A stretch of 64,000 bases of DNA. It comes from Candidatus Rifleibacterium amylolyticum. GTDB lineage: Bacteria; Muiribacteriota; Ozemobacteria; Ozemobacterales; Ozemobacteraceae. A program made the position numbers and the translations under genes. Each line of letters starts with the position of its first letter. Within the stretch, counting starts at the first letter, position 1. The stretch lies in contig JAACJG010000002.1 of assembly GCA_009917695.1 (NCBI GenBank), forward strand, positions 372,001 through 436,000, given 5' to 3'. Shown piece after piece: positions 10,354 to 19,024 of the stretch. The notes below the pieces were generated by a model that had not been told where the DNA came from, made no database searches, and worked only from the letters and a program-made list of their open reading frames with translations.

Positions 10354-10907
10354 AAACCATTCACAAAGCAGCACGCTCTGACAGATTGCGTGGCATTACC
10401 TTTCCGGAGATTGTTGTCGCAGTGGCAGTGTTTGCGATAATGGTTATTCCGCTTTATCTGACCATGGGTAATGTTCAAACCGACACGAAAAAAAGCATCA
10501 ATTACCTCAGGGCAATTGAACTCGCAAATGAAGCCATAGATTACGTAAAGATGCTTCCGGTCGACAAAGACTTCAAACGCAATGCCGATGCGCTTTCCGG
10601 CAGCATTCTGATCGAAACCGGCAGTGACTTTGAAGCCGCTCAGATTCCAACCGGCGCCAATGACTACTACAAAGATGTTCTCGAGCCTAAAATTCAATAT
10701 TCAAGCCAGTATAATCCGGCCTACTTTTACCGGACCATTGAAGTGTCAGATTTGACCGGCACCGGCTATGCAGGCTTGTTGAAAAAGGTCATAGTGACAG
10801 TGTACTGGGATAACGACGTTAAGGTTAACAATATTCATGATCTCAGCAAAAAAACCAGAAACGTCGTTATGGCTACTCTTGTCACAGACTGGAAAAGCCA
10901 GCCATGA
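10350..10907 (+). CDS. Prepilin-type N-terminal cleavage protein (PilV/GspI-like)
   Basis: RGITFPEIVVAVAVFAIMVIPLYLTM type III signal; overlaps the upstream gene by 4 nt. Confidence 0.8.
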   Translation: MKTIHKAARSDRLRGITFPEIVVAVAVFAIMVIPLYLTMGNVQTDTKKSINYLRAIELANEAIDYVKMLPVDKDFKRNADALSGSILIETGSDFEAAQIPTGANDYYKDVLEPKIQYSSQYNPAYFYRTIEVSDLTGTGYAGLLKKVIVTVYWDNDVKVNNIHDLSKKTRNVVMATLVTDWKSQP

Positions 10908-11587
10908 AGATTACATCAGCAAAACCACATTCGGGATTTACGCTGGTAGAAATGCTTATCGGCACCGTCATCATCGGCTTCATTTTTTACATAGTTACCT
11001 CCTTTTCCAGCAATATGGCCTTCAAATACAAGCACGGCTTTGTCGATCTCGAAAATTTCCGTGTAGCGCATCAGGCAATCAATCAGTTGCGGCGCGATTT
11101 CAACATGGCCTGTCCCTATGTAACTGCCGGTGACGGCATAAATGAGCAGAAAAAGTTTCTTTTGCGGCCGCTTTCTATCGACAAAGGCGCCGGAAAATTT
11201 GCCGGAGCCAACAGAAGAATAGGTATTATGCCGCAACATCTGACTTTCTATAAATTTGCCGACGCAAGTTTTGGCCAGCACCAGATGCCGGTGGTCGAAG
11301 AGGTTGAGTATCTTTTTGACAGTGCTTCTGGAGATCTGACCCGTAGATGTGGCGCGACTCTGCAAAAGTTCCCAGGTTTCAAGGAAATCGAGTTCAAATC
11401 GTTTGTGCATCAGGCAAACCCACAGGTTCCGGTATTGTGGGTGAGAATGACGCTCGACCAGGATCACTATAAGGAAAGCGACTTCGGCAAGCCACTGGAA
11501 CTGACTGTAAGCATCACCAGCAACTTTGTTGCTGACGCGATAAACTACAACAGCTGGCAATATAGAAATTATCATCAGAGCAAATAA
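10904..11587 (+). CDS. Prepilin-type N-terminal cleavage protein (PilW/GspJ-like)
   Basis: SGFTLVEMLIGTVIIGFIFYIVTSF canonical GFTLVE motif; overlaps the upstream gene. Confidence 0.88.
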   Translation: MKITSAKPHSGFTLVEMLIGTVIIGFIFYIVTSFSSNMAFKYKHGFVDLENFRVAHQAINQLRRDFNMACPYVTAGDGINEQKKFLLRPLSIDKGAGKFAGANRRIGIMPQHLTFYKFADASFGQHQMPVVEEVEYLFDSASGDLTRRCGATLQKFPGFKEIEFKSFVHQANPQVPVLWVRMTLDQDHYKESDFGKPLELTVSITSNFVADAINYNSWQYRNYHQSK

Positions 11588-11653
11588 CAAATTACGTTTT
11601 CGAAATTTTGCGCGTTTTAATAAATGAAGAGAGATTACAGAGGGAGAAATTTT

Positions 11654-12532
11654 ATGATGAGTTTCTGGCAAAAACGGTTCCTTATCAGCATTTTTCTGAT
11701 ACTGGCACTAACTTTTCAGCCAATCATAATTTCCTCAGTCTATGCGCAGAGCGGAAGCAAGGCACAGCAGCTTAAAAAAGCAGGTGAGCTGGCTAAAGAC
11801 GTCTGGGAAAAGGGAAAAGACGTATTAAAAATCACGCCTGACCCCGCCAAAGAGGCAGCCAAAGCTATGGCTGCGAAGGGAATAGAAGACTCTGCCAAAT
11901 CAGGCATGCTGAATCGGGCAATTCAGAAATTCGTCGGCATGATCACCGATGCCAAGCTGAATGTCAAACTGATGATCGATGTTATCGATTCGATCATCAG
12001 CATTGTAAAACTGGTAAGAAACCCGGCGAGGTCTATTCTCGACTCGGCAACGACGCTGACCGGCATTACCACAAAGTTTCACAAAGAAGAAACAATACTC
12101 GATGTGCTCATCGGAAAAATGGACACAATGGTAACCAGTTCAAGCATTGTCGGAATGATTCTGGCCGGGGCCGGCGCTTTGGCGGCCTCAACCGGAATTT
12201 TTGTCCATATCGGGGCGACCTGCAGTGCCATCGGCACGGCAATACTGGGCTATGCCAAAACTGCCGGCATCCTTTTGTCGGCTTTAAAAGCCGGGATTGT
12301 GGTGGGGAAAGCCGCAACCAAATTATGGTATGCTGCTTCCAACAAATTAAGATCCTGGTGGGAGAAGCGAAAGGCGGCAAGGGAGACAGGCATACAACCC
12401 GGCGAAGAACCGCCAGACATGAAAGAAGACATCAAGGCAATCGATGAAACAAACGACAGCATGTCGACCGATCTTAATGGCCCGGATGATTCGGATACAG
12501 TCGCAGATCCCAGCTACTCAGCTGAAGATTGA
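11654..12532 (+). CDS. Exported hydrophobic-segment protein A (unknown function)
   Basis: SD agggaga; signal RFLISIFLILALTFQPIIISSVYAQS; central IVGMILAGAGALAASTGIFVHIGATCSAIGTAILGYAKTAGILLSALKAGIVVGKAA. Confidence 0.6.
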   Translation: MMSFWQKRFLISIFLILALTFQPIIISSVYAQSGSKAQQLKKAGELAKDVWEKGKDVLKITPDPAKEAAKAMAAKGIEDSAKSGMLNRAIQKFVGMITDAKLNVKLMIDVIDSIISIVKLVRNPARSILDSATTLTGITTKFHKEETILDVLIGKMDTMVTSSSIVGMILAGAGALAASTGIFVHIGATCSAIGTAILGYAKTAGILLSALKAGIVVGKAATKLWYAASNKLRSWWEKRKAARETGIQPGEEPPDMKEDIKAIDETNDSMSTDLNGPDDSDTVADPSYSAED

Positions 12533-12612
12533 CACAAATTATTCAGGTACAATTACATTTGTTAAAAAATGTTCGTTTAATATTAAGAATGAAGATTAAG
12601 GGGGAAAAGAAT

Positions 12613-13536
12613 ATGAGCAGAAATCTTAAACTCAGACCGCTACTCTGTTGGTTGCTGGTTTTTTCACTGGTGTTTCAGCCGGTCATATTTGAAGCAGTGG
12701 CACAGGCAAATGAGCAGGTAACCACCGCGGAAGACTCAAGCACTCAAACCCAGGGAGCCTCACAGGAACTCAGCAGCGTCGATACCAGCAAATGGGAAAT
12801 CAAAACCAACTTCTGGCAGAAGCTTGGCATCTCGATCGGTAATTTCTTCAAGAAAGGCTTGAAGAAGAAAATCGAGAACGCAAAAAAGGAACTGGCCAAA
12901 GCCAGAACAGAGACAGAAGCAAGCAAGGCCCAGACCAAAGAAGCGGCAGCTGAATCAGCCAAAGCGACCCAGGACACAAAGGGTGCCGTGGCAACATCTC
13001 AGTCGGCCAAAGATAAAGACAACCTGAGCGCTGCATCGGGCGCAAAGGGAAAAGCTCAGGAAGGACTGCTCAAGGTCGGTGAAAAACTGCAGGGAATAGC
13101 GGATATACTATCTCAGATCGGCATGGCGCTGGGAACCGTCGGCATGGTATGTTCTTCACTCAGCGCAGTACCCTATGTGGGGGCTATTTTAGGTGCCGTG
13201 GGAGGAATCCTGAAGACCGTAGCCGCGCTTCTTGCCAAAGTTTCGGCAGTGATAAAAGTGGCAGCAGCCGCAATAATTGCGGCTGCAAACGCTTCCAAAA
13301 CGAGCGATGTTGATTTCGATAAATATGCAAAAGACGCTGCCGAAGCATGGAAAAACTCAGGCAACGAGTATAAAACGTCAGAAAAGACAACTGAAGGTAA
13401 GGTGAGCGAAGAAAGTGTCTCTGGCTCTGAAAAAGAAGAAGTGACCGTTCCGGATGAAGACAGCATTGAAACTGACAACTCAGGCTCACAGGAAGAGGTG
13501 GTCGGAGAGCCCGACCTTCCGGGATCAGAAGAATAA
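12613..13536 (+). CDS. Exported hydrophobic-segment protein B, likely paralog of protein A
   Basis: SD ggggaaa; signal LLCWLLVFSLVFQPVIFEAVAQA; hydrophobic IGMALGTVGMVCSSLSAVPYVGAILGAVGGILKTVAALLAKVSAVIKVAAAAIIAAANA; acidic C-terminus. Confidence 0.6.
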   Translation: MSRNLKLRPLLCWLLVFSLVFQPVIFEAVAQANEQVTTAEDSSTQTQGASQELSSVDTSKWEIKTNFWQKLGISIGNFFKKGLKKKIENAKKELAKARTETEASKAQTKEAAAESAKATQDTKGAVATSQSAKDKDNLSAASGAKGKAQEGLLKVGEKLQGIADILSQIGMALGTVGMVCSSLSAVPYVGAILGAVGGILKTVAALLAKVSAVIKVAAAAIIAAANASKTSDVDFDKYAKDAAEAWKNSGNEYKTSEKTTEGKVSEESVSGSEKEEVTVPDEDSIETDNSGSQEEVVGEPDLPGSEE

Positions 13537-13622
13537 TTGCGGCGGTCAGAAACAGATCGACTTCTGTTGTTAATCGGTAAGCATTATTCAGGAAATGCTG
13601 CAAGAAAGCTGAGACTGCAACG

Positions 13623-13663
13623 ACACATTCAGGCAGAGGGTTCTGAAGTCTGCCTGAATGTGT
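13623..13663 (+). terminator. Strong hairpin terminator
   Basis: ACACATTCAGGCAGA/TCTGCCTGAATGTGT perfect 15 bp stem followed by tattcttt. Confidence 0.75.
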
Positions 13664-13712
13664 TATTCTTTAGATAGCGACAGGATGCGAACAGCGTTCG
13701 GGAGATTCAACC

Positions 13713-14687
13713 TTGAACGAAAGCCGGAAAGATAATTTGAACAATGTGGTTAAAGAGCTTCTCTTTGACCTGTCTTCTGATGAAAAAACTGTCAGAGCCG
13801 GAGCAATAAGCGGACTTCTCAAATTTTCCACACTTAAACCAGTAGCTCAAGCCGCCCGCGAGATATTTGACTCAGAGCAGGATCCTCATTGTAAACAGGG
13901 ACTGCAGGAAATTCTCGATATTTATGAGCGCAACTCGGGAGATGCAAAGATACGTCTGGTCAAAAGTCCGCATTTCAAACAACCGGATACTCGCAAGCTG
14001 TCTCCTGATGTTCAACCTGAGCCTGAAGCTCCAAAGTTAAGACTTGTCGACAGTAAAATCAGAACAAATCCACCGCGAGCCGGTGTTCATACCGGTAGCG
14101 CGAGTATATCCGAGACAAGACAGCTGGCAGATAAAAACACGGTGCAAACTGCTGAAATAGGCAATAAAGACACCATGTCAGAAGCCGATACCCCAAAACT
14201 CGAACAGGAAGAACAGCCCGCCCAGTCTACAATATTACCGCTCAGTCTCGAAAAACTGAAAAAAATCTCGAATGACTGGTTGGAATGGGCTGCTCAAAAC
14301 GATCTACGGGTGTCACAATCCGGGCTGGGTATTATACTGACGTTTCTATTATGTTTTGCACTTATTGTTTCATACAATATTTATAGAGGCAATGTGATCT
14401 CATACTCTGGAGAATCCGGCAAACTGGAACATGCAATAAACCCCGGTCAAATCCAGACAGGCGAGATTCCACGAGGAGAGATAATTAAAGGAACTCTGAA
14501 AGAATACAATAACCTCGCTCAGATCTGGTTTTTCCTTGCAGACGACGGGAGACTGTTCAAGCTCAAGCTTGACAAATCGCCCAGCTATTACAGAGTTGAA
14601 GAGTATCTCGAGGTTCTGGTCGAGGGCTGCTCAAAAAACTCTCTGGGTCATACAATTCTTATGGGTAAAGCTGAAAAGAAAAGCTGA
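13713..14687 (+). CDS. Short HEAT-like/TM protein, paralog of the 8116-10353 product
   Basis: TTG start. N-terminal LSSDEKTVRAGAISGLLKF...DSEQDPHCKQGLQEILDI resembles LNSSDTLTRQHAISQLQNF...EIEENPYCKSDLIELVKL; TM GIILTFLLCFALIVSYNIY; about 100 aa C-terminal extracytoplasmic domain. Confidence 0.62.
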   Translation: MNESRKDNLNNVVKELLFDLSSDEKTVRAGAISGLLKFSTLKPVAQAAREIFDSEQDPHCKQGLQEILDIYERNSGDAKIRLVKSPHFKQPDTRKLSPDVQPEPEAPKLRLVDSKIRTNPPRAGVHTGSASISETRQLADKNTVQTAEIGNKDTMSEADTPKLEQEEQPAQSTILPLSLEKLKKISNDWLEWAAQNDLRVSQSGLGIILTFLLCFALIVSYNIYRGNVISYSGESGKLEHAINPGQIQTGEIPRGEIIKGTLKEYNNLAQIWFFLADDGRLFKLKLDKSPSYYRVEEYLEVLVEGCSKNSLGHTILMGKAEKKS

Positions 14688-14699
14688 CAGGATGGCAAA

Positions 14700-15209
14700 T
14701 TGAATACAAATGTAATACAAAACAACAGAAAAGCACGCCAGGGACTCTCTCTGCTAGAAGTCATGCTGGCTGTAGTAATATTTATTCTAGGTATAATTCC
14801 ATTGTTGAGGCTCTTCTCTGAAGGCGGACTGGCGCAGCAAAAGGTCATTCGCGATTTTCCGGTGACATTGAGCATTGCCGAGCGAATCCTGATGACAATA
14901 GAAAACGAAATAGATGAAGGGCGTTTTGATACCGCCATGTTTACGGGAACAGACGGAAACGGCGTCGATATCACTGAATCCGTAATAGAAAACCAGGAAG
15001 TAAGCATGGCTCTCGAAAAATTTTATGGCACAGACAATCAAAGCGCTACCAGATTTTTAACCCAGTGCCGGGTTCTTCTCTCAACCAAGCCAAGTTCTGA
15101 CCCTAATCTGATTGAGATTACCATACGTTTTCTCTGGAATGACCGTGATACAAACAGCAAAGATTTTAAGCACGGCATCGAACTTCATCTGCTCAAAGGC
15201 AAGATCTGA
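14700..15209 (+). CDS. Prepilin-type N-terminal cleavage protein (PilV/GspI-like)
   Basis: RQGLSLLEVMLAVVIFILGIIPLLRLF; TTG start. Confidence 0.82.
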   Translation: MNTNVIQNNRKARQGLSLLEVMLAVVIFILGIIPLLRLFSEGGLAQQKVIRDFPVTLSIAERILMTIENEIDEGRFDTAMFTGTDGNGVDITESVIENQEVSMALEKFYGTDNQSATRFLTQCRVLLSTKPSSDPNLIEITIRFLWNDRDTNSKDFKHGIELHLLKGKI

Positions 15210-15213
15210 AAAA

Positions 15214-15723
15214 ATGCTTGATATGATAAACGGAAAAAAAGGCGTAACCATAGTAGAAATCTGCGTATACGCAGTAATCTTCGCCATGTTTATGGGCATG
15301 GCGACTGGAGTGTTCTTCTGGGCAAAAAAATCACTCGATGTAACTAAGAGAACAGATGATCTGCAGGATCTGCGAGTTGCCTCTACCCAGATAAACACCG
15401 AGTTGTCATACGGCAACAGAGTGCTTTTTCCGCCGGTTTCAAACAGGAGTTTCAGTCAGATACTTTTCATGAATGACAGAAATGAGCTTGTAGTCTTCTT
15501 CAGAGATGAAGACGCCAAGCTTAAGCTGATAAATTATGAAAAGTTCAAGGCCGGCGAAAAAAGCGGCGAAAGGGTTATTGCCAGAAACACCATCGAATTT
15601 CAGGCAGAAAGACCTGATGCCAACCTGATCAAGTATTTTGTAAGAATCACCGACGAAAAGAATGTCGAACACGTGATCGCCAACGCTGTAAAAATGCGAA
15701 ACACAGAAACCAACGGCCCGTGA
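15214..15723 (+). CDS. Prepilin-type N-terminal cleavage protein (PilW/GspJ-like)
   Basis: KKGVTIVEICVYAVIFAMFMGMATGVFFW; internal ATG at 15214 is preferred over the ORF-track start. Confidence 0.78.
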   Translation: MLDMINGKKGVTIVEICVYAVIFAMFMGMATGVFFWAKKSLDVTKRTDDLQDLRVASTQINTELSYGNRVLFPPVSNRSFSQILFMNDRNELVVFFRDEDAKLKLINYEKFKAGEKSGERVIARNTIEFQAERPDANLIKYFVRITDEKNVEHVIANAVKMRNTETNGP

Positions 15724-15752
15724 AGACCTGTTATCCAGAAAGGAGATTGATT

Positions 15753-17510
15753 ATGCAGAAACGAGGGATCGCAGTTCCCACGGCTCTCGTGCTCATTACT
15801 GTTCTACTTGGCTTTTTCGTTGCCATGATGAATTTTTCGAGCCATGAGATGCATAACGTAAAACTTTTCTACGAGCAAAAGCGGGCCGAATATCTCGCAT
15901 ATTCAGGCCTGAACTGGGCCGAAGTAAAGCTTCAGGGCAAACGCTGGTGGGTAAGCGGCGGGTTTGACCCGACCAAAAAAATATCGAGAGCGACCGGCGG
16001 CGCGGCAGTGCATGAATTTTTCGGCAGCGGCAACGGCAAGACATACATAATTGCCGAAGAGTTCGAATCAGCAAATCCGTCACCGGTTAAAGGCTATTCC
16101 AAGGTTCAAAGACTAGATCACATCAGGGTCATCTCTATTGGCGAATACAAAGATCAACGCGTTCTCGTTTACGGCAAGTATATCATGAGCCCTGAACCAT
16201 TTTTGAACTCTGACAGCACTGAAGGAGCTGAAACACAGACAACCGCCACCACCGAAGAAGGCAAGGTGGCGATCACCGTTCCTGAACCCTGGTCGCAGGA
16301 TGGCCCGGTTCCGGAACTGATGATCGTAGAGAGCATAAATGTGGGGGTTGGCAGCAAAGTAAACCCAAATGTAATTCTGGCAACTCTCGCCGCGCATCCG
16401 AGCGACCCGGTTCAAATTACCATGACCTGGGACATCAAAGCACCGGCATTCGGAACCTTAACCAAAGTTAACTTCGCCGTAGGACAACCTATCAGGGCGA
16501 GAGATCTTTTCGGCGAATGTACCGACGAACTGATGGTGGCGACAAGATCGAACAAAACTCTCAAAAAAATGGTCAGAGTCACCAAGGTAATCGATCGATC
16601 GATCACCGATCTTGACCTGACTGATTTTGCGGTTCGGCGCAATAAACTCGATGCGTTCATCAAAAAGCTGTCAGACGAGTATGTGGTTAACTATGCCAAG
16701 AATCTGCCCCACATCGACCAGCTGGAGAGCTCTTTTGGTAGCCCGCCATTGGGCAATACCGTAAAACAGGAAGAAGTGCTCAGGCGATTGAGTGCCGTGC
16801 CTGGCAACAGCTCCATACCAGTCTTTACAGCCGGCAACAAATTCATGGAAGACATGCTGGAAAAATGGACTATGCCGGGACTCACAGCCCCGCAACGCGA
16901 AAAATTCCCGGGCATGAGTGAATATCATCTTGCCATCGGAAAAAGTCAGCCAAGGGCCGAGATAATGGAAGTGCTGGCTCACTTCGGGCGACTTGGCGAT
17001 ATCGTTACCCGCCCTCAGAAAAACCCCGAACTATACAAGCTGACATCAACCGAAAGATACAAAAGCACCATGGGAATCAGCGATTTCAGCAAACCTTCAG
17101 ACCAGTTCGTTCATGATGCCACTTTTCTGCAGGATGCCGCCAAGAAGATCACCATAACCTTCAACAAGGGGACCCCATGGGAAGACGCTGTCTACAAAGA
17201 AAAAGTCGCCAACGGAGAGATCAATGCCGGCGACTACTGGTATTGGCCATCAAAAGCAGGCTGGTATACCAAACCCGATATCACTATAGAAGCTGTAGAA
17301 ATCCCCTACAACTTCGTAAACAAAGCATCCGGCCAGACCTTTACCATGGAAGTCGGCTTCGTTCTCAACTATCTGCGAAAGCACTATGACGAGGGAATGG
17401 CCGTGCCGCCCGGTGGACCGATCAGATTTCCCAGCGACCAGCAGGATACTCCTCAGGCGCCAGGCCCGCCAGATTCAACCGGCGCCAAATACAGCGGTAT
17501 TTCTTCGTAA
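15753..17510 (+). CDS. PilX/GspK-like protein
   Basis: SD aaaggag; KRGIAVPTALVLITVLLGFFVAMMNFSSHEMHNVKLFYEQKRAEYLAYSGLNWAEVKLQG resembles PilX/GspK N-termini. Confidence 0.6.
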   Translation: MQKRGIAVPTALVLITVLLGFFVAMMNFSSHEMHNVKLFYEQKRAEYLAYSGLNWAEVKLQGKRWWVSGGFDPTKKISRATGGAAVHEFFGSGNGKTYIIAEEFESANPSPVKGYSKVQRLDHIRVISIGEYKDQRVLVYGKYIMSPEPFLNSDSTEGAETQTTATTEEGKVAITVPEPWSQDGPVPELMIVESINVGVGSKVNPNVILATLAAHPSDPVQITMTWDIKAPAFGTLTKVNFAVGQPIRARDLFGECTDELMVATRSNKTLKKMVRVTKVIDRSITDLDLTDFAVRRNKLDAFIKKLSDEYVVNYAKNLPHIDQLESSFGSPPLGNTVKQEEVLRRLSAVPGNSSIPVFTAGNKFMEDMLEKWTMPGLTAPQREKFPGMSEYHLAIGKSQPRAEIMEVLAHFGRLGDIVTRPQKNPELYKLTSTERYKSTMGISDFSKPSDQFVHDATFLQDAAKKITITFNKGTPWEDAVYKEKVANGEINAGDYWYWPSKAGWYTKPDITIEAVEIPYNFVNKASGQTFTMEVGFVLNYLRKHYDEGMAVPPGGPIRFPSDQQDTPQAPGPPDSTGAKYSGISS

Positions 17511-17524
17511 CCTGGCCCGACTGT

Positions 17525-18436
17525 TCAGTCAGGCAGAACCGGATCAGAGGCAACATCGAGAACGGGCTCGGGTGATGACTCGCTACCCGTTGATTGCCCG
17601 GACTCTTCGCTATGACTCTGCGTCATTTCAGCGATTTGCCTTGCCGAAATAGTCAACCCCTGCCCTTTTGCCAGAAAACCGGTTTTACCGCCATCTTTCT
17701 GCTGCCACTGAATTTTGCCGTCCTCGACATAGATGAAGTCTGAATCCGGCCGGGCCTGCAGCTGCAAAACCGTGCCGACGATAACAAGCGAAGAGAAATT
17801 CATGACTACGTTGTAACCCCTCGCAGACGGCTTGAATGCTATTCTGGCGTCGCCATTCAGCATGCTGAGAGAATTCTCATTGACAATGAATTCTGCCCCG
17901 CCTTCTATCTGAAGCTGGTCCTTGTTATCCCAGGCCAGTTTGCCGCCACCGTCAGCAAAATGCAGTCTATCGCCGGGAAGAACAGCCTGCTGTTGCGGAC
18001 TCAATTCGATTGCAGTTGCGTTTCTCAACAGCTTGCCATTGCCAGAAACATAAGCCACCGGCTTTGGGCCATGTCCCCAGAAACTTATGGCTGCGAGCGA
18101 ACACAAAAGAATGACAAGAGCAAAACCGGACAGCGCCCATTTTCTGTTATCGGGCATGAATAAACCGGAAAGAAATGCGGCAAACGAAAAGCGCTTCTCT
18201 GACTGAGGCGCGGCAATCTGCTTTTTCACTTCCAACAGTATTCTCTTTTTAACTTCCGGTCTCAGCGTTGCCTGTTTCTTGAGCTTGGCGATCTCGAAAT
18301 TCTGAACGGAAAGAGCTTGCTGGCAAATGCTGCAGCTTTTGACATGCTCAACAAAGTGCTCAGGCAATTCATCGACTCCGGCGGCAAAATTGCCTTCATT
18401 CAACCATTCTGAGAAATTCTCACAGGTCATTTGCAT
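17525..18436 (-). CDS. FecR-like anti-sigma factor with N-terminal zinc-finger
   Basis: HFVEHVKSCSICQQAL (HxxxCxxC); TM LSGFALVILLCSLAAISFW; FecR-like periplasmic domain (GDARIAFKPSARGYNVVMNFSSLVIVGTVLQLQ). Confidence 0.8.
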   Translation of the reverse strand: MQMTCENFSEWLNEGNFAAGVDELPEHFVEHVKSCSICQQALSVQNFEIAKLKKQATLRPEVKKRILLEVKKQIAAPQSEKRFSFAAFLSGLFMPDNRKWALSGFALVILLCSLAAISFWGHGPKPVAYVSGNGKLLRNATAIELSPQQQAVLPGDRLHFADGGGKLAWDNKDQLQIEGGAEFIVNENSLSMLNGDARIAFKPSARGYNVVMNFSSLVIVGTVLQLQARPDSDFIYVEDGKIQWQQKDGGKTGFLAKGQGLTISARQIAEMTQSHSEESGQSTGSESSPEPVLDVASDPVLPD

Positions 18437-18956
18437 CCAGCTCCTTCCTCAAAATTTTCATCCCTTTGCAGACGAGGTTCCGTAGTGACCCTTCAGTTTT
18501 GTCCAGGATCTGCGATATTTCCTTGTAGTTGAGCTCTTCAACAACCTTGAACATCAGCGGAATCCTTATTTCGTCGGGCAGCAGGCTCATAAAATCTGGA
18601 GATTCGCCGGCATCTTTCTCTGCAGTGCGTATTTTCAATTCTTCCACCGGTCTGTTTACACAGCTGGGCCTTCGCTTCTTTCTGCGGATCTCATCAAAGC
18701 AATGATTTCTGGCAATGGTCATCAACCACGATTTCACGCCGCCAGGCTTCAGACCCGGCAAGAACCTGTAAGCTTTCAAAAATATCTCCTGGGTCGCATC
18801 TTCGGCCGCCGTCTGATCGCCCAGAATCGCTACGCATCTTGCAAAAACCAGATCTGCCATCTCGTCGAACAATTTTTCGAAAGCGGCAACATCCTGTTGT
18901 CGAAGCCTTTCGACAAATGCTTCATCATAGCTTTGACTGCCGGCAGAACGACTCAT
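18420..18956 (-). CDS. ECF-type RNA polymerase sigma factor
   Basis: DATQEIFLKAYRFLPGLKPGGVKSWLMTIARNHCFDEIRRKKRR (region 2) and MFKVVEELNYKEISQILDKTEGSLRNLVCKGMKILRKEL (region 4); overlaps the anti-sigma gene. Confidence 0.93.
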   Translation of the reverse strand: MSRSAGSQSYDEAFVERLRQQDVAAFEKLFDEMADLVFARCVAILGDQTAAEDATQEIFLKAYRFLPGLKPGGVKSWLMTIARNHCFDEIRRKKRRPSCVNRPVEELKIRTAEKDAGESPDFMSLLPDEIRIPLMFKVVEELNYKEISQILDKTEGSLRNLVCKGMKILRKELDANDL

Positions 18957-19024
18957 GTTACTGACTTCTGGTTCCTTCATTTAATAAAACGTCACAATTC
19001 ATGCTTTTGTCACCGGGCGCCCTG

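Noticed and set aside
16588-16606. ATCGATCGATCGATC run
   Set aside because: Short low-complexity stretch inside a coding sequence (VIDRSITD); no regulatory context.
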